NCBI GenBank assembly: GCA_001931905.2
Contig: MSJI02000906.1
Location: 62,001-126,000 of the forward strand
Source of the DNA: Cladosporium sp. IMV 00045
Lineage: Eukaryota > Ascomycota > Dothideomycetes > Cladosporiales > Cladosporiaceae
Reading direction: 5' to 3'
Length of the DNA: 64,000 nt
Made by a program: the position numbers and the translations under genes. Positions within the stretch are counted from its first letter, which is position 1. Each line of letters opens with the position of its first letter. The notes under the pieces are model-generated. The model saw nothing but the letters and a program-made list of their open reading frames with translations, searched no databases and was not told where the DNA came from. This document shows, in pieces, positions 50,300 through 61,747 of this stretch.

Positions 50300-52110
50300 T
50301 GCGACCTACAACCAAGGCAGCTTGGTCTCTCCAGCGCCTGTAGCGAACGCGCCGTCCCTATTACCGCGACAGACCCGATGGCACCCAAAGGCAACCGTTA
50401 TTGCTCTGATGCGGGCCCACAAGAACACAGCTTTACCGCCATGCCCACACATCGCCATGCGTGCATTCGCTGGTCCCTTCGAAGGCAGCTCGGTCTTAAC
50501 CAGCGCCTGCGATGGGTCCAGCATGAATGCCACTGCGTCCATCAACAATTTTGCAGCCGCCCATCCTTCTTCATCTCCAATAGCCAAGACCCTGGTCCCA
50601 TGCCTTCTTCTTCTCGAGATACTCCGCCTTCTTTGCTTCTGCAGCCGCTTTCGCTTTGCGCTCGATCTGAGATTTCAGAGCCTGATGCTCATCACTGGTG
50701 CTGAAATACCGGGCAGCAAAACATTTGGGATCGTAAGGCAACGTGCGAGCTCTTTACGCGAGCGGATTGCTCAACCTTTGAGATGGTCCTCCATGGCTTG
50801 CAGTCTTTTCATTTGAGCTTGGAAGGGCAGAAGAAGATTTTGAAGAGCTTCCACCAGGACGTTCGGTGCATATTCTGTGAGCAAGAGGCGGATGCGGTTG
50901 TAGAAGACGTGCGGGTCGCAGTTGTTTCCAGCTTGGCACCCACCATACCACGAATCCTCTACCAGCCCCATTGGCGAAGGCAGCCTGGTTTGCTCCAGCG
51001 CGAGTAGCCAAGGCTGCTCACCATCTTCGAATGGAGCAATGCATCGGCACGCTCCTCAGCAATACTTCTCTCGCCGTCTCGTCCCAAGAGGAATGCCCTT
51101 CAGTCTGGCTGTCGAAGCGAAAGCAGCTTGGTCTTCTCCAGCGCGATTAGCGAAAACAGTTCAGCAATCCCTTTCGAATCCCGACACATTCTCCTCGGCA
51201 ACACTCCCCCCCTCTCCCCTCAGACTCCTTCACGGGAGCGAAACGAGACCGATCGCTCACTGTCGACAGCGAAAGCAGCTTGGTCTTCTCCAGCGCGATT
51301 AGCGAAGACAGCTCAGCAATCCTTTTCGAACCCCGACATATTCTCCTCGGCAACACTCCCATCAGACTCCCTTACGACAGCGAAACGAGGCCGATCCGCC
51401 AAGGCCTCACTGTCGACAGCGGAAGCAGCTTGGTTCTGTCCAGCGCTAGTAGCCAAGGCAGCTCTACAATCCCTTCCGAGCTTCGAGATACCCCTCCCCG
51501 TTGATATACTCATCTTTTGATCGAAAAAAGCGACAGCCAGTCCCAGTGGTCAACAACAACCAAGCGCCGGAAGCGAAAGCAGCTTGGTATTTTCCAGCGC
51601 GAGTAGCGAAGGCAGCCCAGCCTCGTATCCAGCCTCGAAACGCCACTCCCCGATACTCTCTTGACTTCGTGATGACCAAGACCGACAGCAAGGCACAATG
51701 GTAAACATTGCAGTGCCGTTAGCGAAAGCAGCTTGGTTTCTTTCCAGCGCGAGTAGCGAAGGCGGACTGCGTATGCGCACGTACTACTTATTTTCCAGAT
51801 CCGGCTGGCTTCGTGGCCTACAGCGAGCAACCAATGCACACCGAACGAATCTCTTGAGCCAACAACGGAAGCGGCTTGGTCTCCTCCAGCGCGAGTAGTG
51901 AAGGCAAGCCAAGACAGTTTTGACACATACCGGTGCCGACGTGACTTCCCGAATCTCGGTCCACTAATAGATCCCTCGTGGCAGCTCACCCTCCACTCGA
52001 CCGGACGTCCTTACGCACGATCATGAACCGAGCTCCTCTTCAACTTCAGTGCCTATAGTGAGGGCGGCTTGGTACTTTTCCGGCGCCTGCAGCGAGGGTG
52101 TCTCCGTCCA
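50300..52110. repeat. Diverged tandem array, unit about 140-150 bp, about 10 copies
   Basis: A core beginning GCAGCTTGGT and continuing TCTCCAGCGCGAGTAGCGAA recurs near 50320, 50490, 50985, 51125, 51275, 51425, 51575, 51730, 51870 and 52060. Between 50985 and 52060 spacing is mostly 137-152 bp; the first part of the array is more decayed. Sequence between cores is partly conserved (CGACA..TTCTCCTCGGCAACACTCC in two adjacent units). It lies directly upstream of the second hairpin leader, in the same relative place as the array at 25383-26640. No coding potential is evident. Confidence 0.75.
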
Positions 52111-52881
52111 GTAATTTCAAGTTCTCTGTCGTGAACAGCAACGGCAGTAGCGAGGCTTTCTTCTAGCTTCTTCCCTCGGTTCAGGGAAATTCTACATGGG
52201 TTTGTAGCTTGTCTCCGGTGGCCTGAATTTTGTCATATTCATTCTGACCAGTTGCCTCAGTATCGACTGCGTACTCCTGCATTCACAGGCTCGATTCTCC
52301 AGGTCAGCACTCAAGCATATCTCAGTAAGTGCATGTGATGTCCTCCAACAGAGCGTGTTTGATGCTAGCATAGAAAGTACATGCAACGGCTGAGAAGATT
52401 GACGATAAGGAACGCATTGTCGATGGTGCTGTATGGATTTTCAAGTAGAAGCGTGAAGGTAAGTGTGGTGAAGCGGTTGTTGCGCCCGCGGGAGGCGGGT
52501 TCTATTCCTGGCTGGCTCGGCTGGTCGGCCCATCAACTAACAGGAAGTCGCAGATCTCGTCACGTGTTTATTCGTCGTTGCCTCCCCAAAGCAAAGCCTC
52601 CTGCCCTGCCTTTGCTATCGCCCCTGCTCCTGCCGTGTTACAGCATCTGTACTTGACAAACGGTTACTTGCAGCACTCCGTCATTCACGAGGCAAACCTT
52701 GGATCTTTGCGAAAGGAAGGAGCAGTATTATTATCACCGACTGCAAGAGCGGGACTACACCAAGACATACCACTCAGGCAAGGAGTTTGGAGAAAAGGGC
52801 TGGACACAACTACAACTCTCAAGAACGCCCCGTCACACCAATTGCACTCCACCACAAATCAAGGTCGCGCAGCAGACAGCC
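52111..52881. other. Intergenic region upstream of the Csi2 gene
   Basis: About 770 bp. A GGTTCTATTCC near 52498-52508 looks like a weak B-box, but no tRNA fold could be completed. The last 250 bp is an open frame continuous with the downstream gene but is not conserved-looking and is probably 5' UTR. Confidence 0.5.
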
Positions 52882-53967
52882 ATGCGCCTCACCACGAAGA
52901 AGACGCAGCTCTTTGCGTTGTTTGCCTTAGCGGGTGTTGCGCCTGTTGTCAAGGCGCAAGCCGACGACAGCGATCTCCCCGACCTCAATGATGAAGACGA
53001 CGAAGAAGAGACGACCAGCAGCAGTGCTGAATCAACCTCAGCATCTTCTTCCGCCGATTCCAGCAGGACTACAGCAGCATCGACGTCGGCGACTGCGACC
53101 GACTCTTCGTCTGCATCGAGCTCAGGATCGAGCACCTCTGGCGCCTCCAGCACTGTCGACAGCGCGCCCACCGACCTGCCCACAATTGCAGGTGCTGGCA
53201 TTCCTACCATGATTGTCCCATACACCGCGAATGCGCCTTTCATGCAACACTCCAGCCTGCCGCAGGGTACCGTCTTCATCGTCGTCGGCGCTGTGCTCGC
53301 TTTCCTCGGCGCATGCGTACTCTTCTGGCGTGCGCTCGTAGCCTGGTCGATCAACCGCAGTGTCAAGCAAGCTGCGATCGCATCCGTCACTGGCAGCGAA
53401 AAAGCAAGCAAACAATGGGGCGGCAGCAGCACCGGCTACAACCCAGTCAAGGGCGGTCTGTATAAGGATACTGGTTCAAGCATGTCTCTGGAAGCTCTGA
53501 ACGCCGCCGGCAAGCCCTTGAAATCCGAAAACCCTCGCAAGCAGCCTCCTCCCGAGGGCCTCTTCTTCTCCCCGACCGCACAGCACCGCATGAGCGACGC
53601 AAACCTCAGCGCCCGCCCGCTCTCCCAAGTCATGAACAACCGCAGCAGCACCTATCTTCCCGCTGGATACTACGCCAACTCCTCCGCGCAGGCCGGCGGC
53701 GGCGCTGCCACGGGCACAATCGGCGGCAACCTCGCTCCCTACGCCCGCCATAGCACATACGATTCTCCACCTACAACCCCCGGCCTCAACTCCCGCCACC
53801 TGCGTACCGGCAGCCGCGAAGGCATGGGCAGCTCGCGCAACTCCTACCTCGACGCCTCGCCCCGCCACGGCCAGGGCAACGACAACCTCCCCGGCAGCAG
53901 AGCACCGAGCGCTTACTTGGAAGATCTCTTCGAGAACCACGGCTCTGGACCCAGAGAGCGCTTCTAG
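52882..53967 (+). CDS. Csi2-like membrane protein (chitin synthase 3 complex)
   Basis: Single exon, 361 aa from ATG 52882. An N-terminal signal peptide (MRLTTKKTQLFALFALAGVA..VKAQA) is followed by a Ser/Thr-rich acidic ectodomain of about 90 residues, the conserved block NAPFMQHSSLPQGTVF, one transmembrane helix (IVVGAVLAFLGACVLFWRAL) and VAWSINRSVKQAAI, then a disordered cytosolic tail. The order and juxtamembrane wording match fungal Csi2 proteins, implicated in Chs3-dependent chitin deposition. The frame is open upstream of this ATG, but only the start at 52882 yields a signal peptide at the N-terminus. Confidence 0.8.
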   Translation: MRLTTKKTQLFALFALAGVAPVVKAQADDSDLPDLNDEDDEEETTSSSAESTSASSSADSSRTTAASTSATATDSSSASSSGSSTSGASSTVDSAPTDLPTIAGAGIPTMIVPYTANAPFMQHSSLPQGTVFIVVGAVLAFLGACVLFWRALVAWSINRSVKQAAIASVTGSEKASKQWGGSSTGYNPVKGGLYKDTGSSMSLEALNAAGKPLKSENPRKQPPPEGLFFSPTAQHRMSDANLSARPLSQVMNNRSSTYLPAGYYANSSAQAGGGAATGTIGGNLAPYARHSTYDSPPTTPGLNSRHLRTGSREGMGSSRNSYLDASPRHGQGNDNLPGSRAPSAYLEDLFENHGSGPRERF

Positions 53968-54524
53968 GTTACGGCAGGGGTGCGCGCAATTCCTGTCGGT
54001 AGATAAAACTTGGGGCAGTTTTCATGAATCTTGTGCATAGCGGCGTGTTCGTTCACGCGAGTGGGTTTTGTTTGAAAGGGCAAGCTTTGAATCGGCGTTT
54101 TTGTGGGGGGAGGGGGAATGATTGTGGTTTTTGTTCTGCTTATACCGGATTCCAGAAAGTGCAAAAGAAGCGGCGGTCTATGGTGGGAAAGTAATTCGGG
54201 GCCAGCGAGATTCGGCAGGGATTTAAGCTTTTTTTCAAGCGGCGTTTTGTAGTTCTGCTTTCTTGTAGATACATTTGACTTTTTTCCAGATAGGCTTGAG
54301 AGAATCAACAGACTCGTTTTGATCTTCCCATCGTCCGCTACTCACTAATGCTTCTCGATTTCGTAGTACGCTTAGCAGCGCCTGGCGCGCACCTGCAGAT
54401 GTTTGAACTCATTCTCCGTCTCTTCGTCGTAGCAAAAGAAGTGATGTCTTTGACAAAACTTCATTGTAAACATATCTAGCGTTCAAATCTTCCAATACTC
54501 ATCACACACGCGAGAAGTCAGCCC
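53968..54524. other. Intergenic region between convergent genes
   Basis: About 560 bp of 3' flanks. Nothing distinctive. Confidence 0.5.
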
Positions 54525-56330
54525 CTAAAGCTCCATCTCCTCCCTACCATCACTCTCATCCTCATCGTCAAAATCATCCATGTCCCCTTCCGTATCGAAC
54601 GCCATCAACTTCTCCCCCTTACTGACCGTCCCCGCCTCAACGACAAACCCAGGCGCGACCTCACACTCCGTCAACTTCGTCCTATCGTCATCGCCCTCCC
54701 CATCACCGCCCTTCTTCTTCTTCGCCTTCGCCGGCTTCTCGCCCTCACCCGCTCCCTCAGCAGGCACCGCGGGCTCAGCGGGTTTCATGCCCTCGATCTT
54801 CGCGCGTCGACCGACGATACACCCCGTCAACTGCACGCCATCGCCCACCGTGACGCCGTCCATGAGCAGACAGCGCGTAAGGCGGGCGTTGGCGCCAATC
54901 TCGCAGTTGGCGCCGATGATGCTTTCTTTGACGTTGCTGCGCGTGCCGAGTTTGACGTTCTCCGCCACCAGGCTGTCTTCGGTGCTGACGCGCGCTTGCA
55001 TGCCGACGTTGGCGGTGGGGTGGATTTTGTGCTCGAAGGCGAGGGGGTGGTCGGTGCTGGTTTTCCTCGCGAGGTACAGGGAGATGTTGAGGAGGGCGGC
55101 GGTCGTGTCGATGCGTCGGATGAGAGGGTGCGTGGGGCTGGGGGAGGTGGTTGTGGGTGGGAGGGAGGGCTGGACGTAGGCGAGGAAGGGGGGTGGGTTG
55201 GTTGATTGTGTGGGTGTGGTGGCGGTGGTTCTGACTCTGCTGGCGAATGCGGGTGGGTTGTTGTTGGAGGGGGTTGTGTGCTTGGAGGAGGTTGTTGAGG
55301 ACATGGTGGAGATGTCGATCTCTTCGCCTGTGGTCATGTCGTCTTCGTTTGAGCTCTCTGCGCCTTGGTCGCCTAGGATCTCGTCCAAGCCCAGTTTTGA
55401 TCCGAGTCCGTCTTGCCATGCCGCCTTCGCCCACCAGCCCAGAACATCCTCTGAAATTGAGTCGAATCTATCGTTCTTCGCGGCAAGCTCTTTCACCCAC
55501 TTGGGAAAAATGTAAACATGCGCATCTCTGTGCTTCGTCTTCATCTTGACCCTGCCGTGCTTCGCGATCAGACTTTGCCTGATCTTCAGACTCTTGCTGC
55601 TATCCTCCTCGATCAGGTCTTTAAGTGTATCCGTAGGCATGCTCGTCACCAGCTCCTCCACGTCCGGTCTGAGAGAACCGCTGGGCGCAGGTACAGGTGG
55701 CTGCGGCAGAGGCACTGTAGCGATGAAGTCGGTCTCGTCTTTCTTGTGGCTGATTCCTTCAAGTCCTTGCGTCGGGTAGAAAACACCCATACCGCTCTTG
55801 TGGTGTCCCGCCTTGGCCAGAATTGACAGAGGGTTGAGGGTGAGCCATTGCTGAATGATCTTGCTGCCCTCAACCTCGGAGATCAGATCGCAGGGTAGTA
55901 TGACAAAGTCGCTCGTGATCGCCTTTTGCACTTCTGGAAGTCGCAGCAGCTCGCCCGTACCTGTCGTTTGCGTAAGATCGGCCGGCGCAAGCACTTCGGG
56001 CTTCGGTGAGAGACTCGTGAGGGCAGGGTTTGTTTTGAGCGCAGACTCGAGTGGAGGCGCAGATTCGGGAGGAGTGATCAATGTGATGTCTGTTCTCGGT
56101 CAGCATTCCATTTAAGACATGCGAATGGTTTAGGCGCGTCGCCTCAACATACCTGTGACTCCCATGCGGTAACACCAGTCGAGCGGATACCAGACCATAG
56201 GCCGATTTGCTATGGGAATAAGCGCTTTGGGAAGATCTTTAGGCGAGGATGTGAAGGTGTTCAACGAGACTCCAGGTCCGCAGAGGATGAAGGCCTGTAG
56301 GCCTGGCGAAGGCTGGGTTGCGTGAGGCAT
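54525..56330 (-). CDS. GCD1: Translation initiation factor eIF2B subunit gamma
   Basis: Exons 56330-56153 and 56089-54525 (63-bp intron, phase 1) give 580 aa, close to yeast Gcd1 (578). The subunit is part of the catalytic epsilon-gamma arm of eIF2B, which exchanges GDP for GTP on eIF2 and is the target of the integrated stress response. The N-terminus shows the nucleotidyltransferase-like start (LQAFILCGPGVSLNTF, DLPKALIPIANRPMVWYPLD), FVILPCDLISEV follows, and the C-terminus has left-handed beta-helix hexapeptides (GTRSNVKESIIGANCEIGAN, VTVGDGVQLTGCIVG). Two inserts are low-complexity: Ser/Thr/Pro-rich before the hexapeptides and Lys/Glu/Gly-rich inside them. The splice joins GVT to DITLITPPES, as in the family. 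Confidence 0.93.
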
Positions 56331-57266
56331 TGTGGTGATCGATCGCAAAGAGTTGTATGTGCGCGCGGAACGCGACGTTAGGTATTGGAGGTGCTGTTGT
56401 TGTGTAGAGGATTGTGCTCACCGCAGCCGTCGGTGCGAGTATACCACTAGGGTTGAAATGTGTATGTAGCAAATTATTGGCGGTTTTGTTATAGTCGAGG
56501 CGAACATGTGAGTCTTAGGAAGTTTTGGAAGGGAGCTGGCCCCTCCTCCTTCCCCACGTCGTTTCTCAATTCGCGATTCCAGGACATCCAGGACACGAAC
56601 ATTTCAACTTCCTTCACCAACAAGTCTTGTTGTTATATCAAGATCCATTTCTCGCGGCAATGACAAGCAGCGTGATGTTTGTGATGCGTATTGGCCAGAT
56701 ACAACGCCCTCTCAACGAAAGGATGAAGTTCCTTTACCCAAACGCATTCAACCTTCAACAAGATTGCCATCGCATTGAATAGTGTATCGGTTACCACGCG
56801 ACACGCATACCTCTGACCCAACCCTGATCTGATCTACAATGAGCTTGCCACCATGCTATAGCATCTCAGCAATGCAATGGAAGACGCGGGTCTTTTCTGG
56901 GTCTATGCTAAGACGCTACCCGCCAGATACGGACAAGCCGAGTTGAGTATCTATTGCAAGCTATGCCGGTAGCACGATGCCTGCAGGTGAACAGCCGATT
57001 CGCAAGCACCCAATTTTTCTCTGATAGCCTCAGGATCGTGGGAAATGCGTGGCGTGACAGGCCTGCACGTCTGACATGGCTCGTCTAGATACATGTAACC
57101 ACACCCTCTTCTTCCAGCTGCAAGAGCTCCGCCTCGACACAGCCAGCCTTGTTCAGCGTCATGCTCACATACAGCGAGGAGATTCTTTCAAGGCTCGCTG
57201 GACCAACATCTTCACACAGTCTCCTGAAAGAAAACCTCTAGTTCACAAAAGATCTTACTTGCAACC
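56331..57266. other. Divergent intergenic region
   Basis: About 940 bp between GCD1 and the NLR gene, carrying both promoters. No gene or repeat recognised. Confidence 0.5.
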
Positions 57267-60200
57267 ATGTCTGGCATCGAAGCCGTAGGAGCCGCGGCAG
57301 CCATCATACAGCTTGTCGACTTTGGTGGAAAGTTACTGCTTACCGGCTACGAGGTCTACAAGTCTAACGAGGGAGCGACAGCAAATGTGATAAACCTTGA
57401 GACCGTCCGCACTGAGGTTGAAGCTCTTTCCGTGAAGCTCGGCCAACCTCCGCCGAAAAACACCTTGCTATCGGGAAACGAGAAAGCTTTGTGGGAGCTG
57501 GCGGACAGAGCTCACAGCCTGGCATGGCATTTGGGCCTCTTGCTACAAGACTTGAAGCTGAAAAAGGGAAATGGCAAGCAGTCTTCAAGACCTGGGGTGC
57601 CATCAGGCAATCCTGGAGAATTTTGCACAAAAAGGATTACGTCGACGATCTAGCCAAGCAGCTGAAGGAGATCAAGGACTTGCTGGACACTCGTTTGCTT
57701 ATGATTTTGAGGTGAGTACAGATCGCCTGCTCCATCTGAACATTTGAAATGACATTTTGTGGCTTTTAGAGACGAAAATTCCCTCCTGATCAAGCTTGTC
57801 AACGATGAGATTCTGGCCAGCAAACACGCCCACTATGCAAACATCATCAACTTGCAGCATCTCAAACGGGATCTGCTCGCCACTGCGCAACAGTATCACC
57901 AAGCTTCACTCGCCGATACACAAAAGAAAGTGAATACCATCTTACAGAGCATCGGAACTCAGCTAGATGATCTTGCAAAGCGGAGCATCGGACTGTCAAG
58001 ATCAGAGCGCATCCTGTCAAGCCTCTGTTTCAAAGAAGTCGAGACTCGTGAAGAGCGCATCGACAGCGCGGAGACTGGGACCTATTCCTGGGCTTTTGGT
58101 TCTTGGGACGTCGATGGCCACGGGATGCAGACTCATCTTGTCAATTGGCTGGAAAGAGAAGCCTCAAAGCCGTTCATGATCACTGGAAAACCAGGCTCTG
58201 GCAAATCCACGTTCATGAAGTTTGTTGCTCGCCATTCAGAGACGCAAACAGCTTTGAAGCGGTGGTCTGCAGATCGTGATTTGATTATCGCAAGCTTCTA
58301 CTTCTGGAGTTCCGGCGACCCAATGCAACGGTCCAAGAATGGCCTTGTCAGGAGTTTGTTGTATCAGATCCTCTGCAAGGATCCTGGCATGATTCGAAAG
58401 ATAGTACCTCAAGCCAGGTGGGAAGACGCTTCCATGGAGAGGCACGCTTACAAGTCATGGACAAACGAAGACATCTTGACGGCTTTCCAACTCGTCGTGA
58501 AGCATGAGATCGAGAACCTCAACTGCAATTTCTGCTTCTTCATCGATGGCTTGGATGAATACGAAGGACCTGATCTTGAGCTTGTTCGGCATTTAGGCAC
58601 GCTGTCCTCGTCTCGCCGTGTCAAGCTTTGTCTCTCCAGTCGACCCCGAAATGTCTTCCTTCAACATTTTCCCAGCTCTGGACCTTGCTATCTAGAACTA
58701 CATCACCATACGCAAGACGATATAAAGCAGCTCGTGGAATCGAAGTTCCTGGAACTCGATGGGTTGATGGACATCTCACCTACTGAGCTTGTTCCTCTTC
58801 AGGAAGCTGTGGTTGAAAGGTCCGATGGCGTCTTCCTTTGGGTTGTGCTCATTCTGAAAGAACTCGTCAAAGGGCTCGAACCACCTGTTACAGTTCCAGA
58901 GTTACTTGATCGGCTTTCGATGATGCCCCCGACCCTGGATGCATACTTTCAAAAAATTCTCGATGGACTCGACAAACGATACCGCCGTTTCACGGCTAGA
59001 CTTCTCCTAATGTCGAATCTCGCGATCTTTAACATGTCTCTTCCAGAGGCCTATTGTCTTTGGGAATTGAACCAAACGTACGAAGACTTCTTGCCTGCAG
59101 CTCGGATGCTTGAACATAGAGCGCGTTCGCTACCGACGAATTGGAAGATGGAAGCCATGACACGCACACGAAAGTGTTGCGGTGATCTTCTACACGTCGA
59201 CATATCTGGCCATCTCGAGAAGGTGCACAAAACAGTTGTGGACTTTTTGAAAGTGCAAGATGTCAAAGCACATCTGTTAACCCTCGCTGAGTGGAGTGAC
59301 ATTTCTGACTTACATTTGAACTCCTGCCGGGTGTCAATCCTAGCGGCAAGCTATCCGGGGCTGGAAGAACCATCATTCATCGCTGGTTCATTCGCAAGTC
59401 ACGCCAAGCTGTATGAAATTCTTATCGGACAGCCATGTACGGAACTTGTCCACCAGTTCGACAAGACTTTGTGCTCATCTTATATGAGAACACACTCAAC
59501 ACACTGGATTTTTGATGATCATGAGAAAAGGCACAGGATTTTCCAATGTCCGAAAGTCTTGTGGACACCCCCAACAGCTCTGGCGCTGTTAACGTGGGCC
59601 TCCTCACATGATCTATGTCTGTTCGTCAAAGAAGAGTTAACCAAGCTCCCTCAGTACAAGGTAGCTGTTGTTTCCCAGTTCTTGTTGCATGCAATCCTTC
59701 TACGTGGTTCCCGGACAACACACTTGACTTCGTGGAATCCCCGTTCGATGCTAAGCATTCTTTGCACACATGAGGCATCTCTCAACATAACAGTCCAATA
59801 TTTTACTCCTGCTGGCTCTGGGAACGGTCCATCTGATTGGGATATGAGTCTGAAACCGCCTCCGCATCAAATCCCATCTGAAGTGGAATTTGCCAACCGA
59901 GCGGATGGCTTGACTGTCTGGGAACTGTACCTTCGCACAGAAAGCGGACGAGATGAGGCTAAAAATTTGCAACTGGTAGAAGCTTTGTTCGAACTCGGTG
60001 CGGACTTGAATTGCAAACTACCAGATTCTTGTTCAAACATTGAGGAGGCGGTTTTAAAATTAGTTACCTACGGACAGAGAATAGACGACCACATCAAGAA
60101 GCTGGCTCGTATTGCGCTTTTGAGGCGAGGATACATACCGGAGCCTACCATTGATGAGAAGATCCATTCTGGAGGGGAACATTCTGAGGCTCACGATGGC

Positions 60201-60269
60201 GAAGAAGACTCCGATCCTCGTTACGAATCCCAGAGTGCTTTGGATGAGCTCGCGGAGAAAGCAATCTGA
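57267..60269 (+). CDS. NACHT-domain NLR-like protein with a -1 frame break
   Basis: ATG at 57267 opens MSGIEAVGAAAAIIQLVDFGGKLL-type sequence, the fungal NLR N-terminal domain (Helo-like/Fungal_N), with helices to about residue 100. The frame then changes by -1 near G-AAAAA-GGG-AAA (57561-57573), after which WQAVFKTWGAIRQSW continues the same domain. One intron (57712-57769, GTGAGT..TTTTAG) leads to a 2,500-bp exon with NACHT motifs: Walker A GKPGSGKST (about residue 287) and Walker B FFIDGLDEY. Total about 980 aa if the frame is bridged. No ankyrin, WD40 or TPR repeats follow; the C-terminus is about 450 residues of unassigned helical sequence. Family role: incompatibility or immune-like signalling. 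The break may be a true mutation, an assembly error or recoding. Confidence 0.75.
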
Positions 60270-60595
60270 ATTGGGAGATCCTCAGAATGGTTTCATGGCT
60301 TATTTTGGGCAGTTGTGTGGCTCTTGTGCTAGGCCTACGTGTTTGTTTACTCTCACTTACCTTTTTCCAGTCTCAAATTCGGAGGTGTGCTGCGTCTTCA
60401 TGTTCGAATACCTTATCATGTGAGTGTAATCAATCACATATCATGACGGCCAAGTGAATTGTGAAGACAAGCTCTTTGCCGAGGTAAGACTGCGAGCATA
60501 GGATTTTCTTATTTCAGCATAACTTTAATCGAGCTTTGTCATCACGAACTCGCCCTTCGTTTCATTCATAGCTTCACCAATATATTAAACCCTGA
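60270..60595. other. Intergenic region between convergent genes
   Basis: About 325 bp of 3' flanks. Nothing distinctive. Confidence 0.5.
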
Positions 60596-61747
60596 TCACC
60601 TCCCCCTAACAGCCATCCCCACCGGGGTATCGAACAACTCCACTAACCCAGCGCCCACACACTCCGCCAACACACACTCAAAGCGCATCCCGTAGAGCTC
60701 CTTCCACCTCTTAGTCTTCCCCGGCAGAACCCCACCCCACTCTCCCCTCTCCCTCTTCAACCGATTCACCGGATCGTTCGGCGTGTTGCCCTCCCACTTC
60801 TCGCGCAAAATCCCTAACGTTGCCTCACGATGCCGCGGCGAGATGCCTTTCAAAAGCAGCAGCAAATGCTGCCGTGCGGCGACTAGCAATTTTAGATAGA
60901 TCCCCGTCCCCGGCAGCGCGAATGTCATCTCCCGCTCCTTGCCGCGCACCAGGTCTGAAGGCCGATTCTCCCGCGTCGCGAGCGTGCTCCCGCTGCCTCC
61001 GCTGTCGTGCACGGCGCCTGCGCCTCCTATCGCTGCGAGAGTGCCTGTGGCGGCTCGTGAGCCGGCGGAAGAAAGGGAGGAGAGGGAGTTGGACGTTCCA
61101 GGCGGGAGGAAGAGGTCGCCTAGTGAAGCGGAGAGGGCGGTGGGGGAAGTGAGGAAGCCGGCGTTAACAAGGTCGCGTTCCTCAGACGAGGAGAGGTTGG
61201 AGGTGGGAGCCGTGGGTGAGGCGCGGTGGGTTTGCAGAAGGGCGATGTATTTCTCTTTCAAACTTTCGTCTAGACCCTTTTCCTCTCTTATGCGTTGTAT
61301 CCAGTCTTCCACCAGTACCACGCCTTCTCCCACAGCTGCGCCGCCTCGCCCTCGTCCCGGCACGGTGAGTTTCCTCACTTTCCCTTCTGCGATCAACCGC
61401 GCCAGCTCCCGCTCAGTAGCAGTGCTACTCCTACTGACGGCGTGTAAATGCGCCAGCGTGACGATAGGTGGTAGGCCTTTCCTAAAACGCAAGACTTCCG
61501 ATATGCGCTCGCTGTTCATTCCCGCCGCCCGTTCGGGTATGTCGTCAAAAGCTCTGCTTTGGATGTATCGCATGAGGCTGATCACATCTTGCCGTACGCC
61601 GCTGGTTGCTAGTGTGGCTACCAGGCCTGTGTCGTCTAGCCTTTCTTCTTTGTCCGCTGCGGAGGTAGTTTTGGGTTTACTGCGCTGGGCGTTGGAGAAG
61701 GGAGAGGAGGTTTTGCGCCGGATGAGCGGGTTTGTTGATTTTGGCAT
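60596..61747 (-). CDS. Stk19-family protein
   Basis: Single exon, 383 aa from ATG 61747. The Stk19 signature is spread along the protein: DVISLMRYIQSRAFDDIPERA, ERELARLIAEGKVRKLTVPGR, GEGVVLVEDWIQRI, LVNAGFLTSPTAL and GTGIYLKLLVAARQHLLLLL. In animals STK19 is now mainly described as a winged-helix DNA-binding factor in transcription-coupled repair, and the fungal role is unstudied as far as I know. The start at 61747 is the first ATG; the frame is open a little further up. The fungal version carries a Ser/Gly-rich insert before the final domain block. Confidence 0.82.
   Translation of the reverse strand: MPKSTNPLIRRKTSSPFSNAQRSKPKTTSAADKEERLDDTGLVATLATSGVRQDVISLMRYIQSRAFDDIPERAAGMNSERISEVLRFRKGLPPIVTLAHLHAVSRSSTATERELARLIAEGKVRKLTVPGRGRGGAAVGEGVVLVEDWIQRIREEKGLDESLKEKYIALLQTHRASPTAPTSNLSSSEERDLVNAGFLTSPTALSASLGDLFLPPGTSNSLSSLSSAGSRAATGTLAAIGGAGAVHDSGGSGSTLATRENRPSDLVRGKEREMTFALPGTGIYLKLLVAARQHLLLLLKGISPRHREATLGILREKWEGNTPNDPVNRLKRERGEWGGVLPGKTKRWKELYGMRFECVLAECVGAGLVELFDTPVGMAVRGR

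Noticed and set aside
20300..52400. A Starship, Helitron or CRISPR-like element
   Set aside because: No tyrosine recombinase (DUF3435), Rep-helicase fusion, terminal inverted repeats or regular spacer-repeat array was seen. The repeats are diverged tandem units.
52440..52530. Possible tRNA: GGTTCTATTCC with a weak T-arm and a TGGTGAAGCGGTT upstream
   Set aside because: No acceptor stem or anticodon arm can be closed and the B-box deviates from consensus. At most a decayed fragment.
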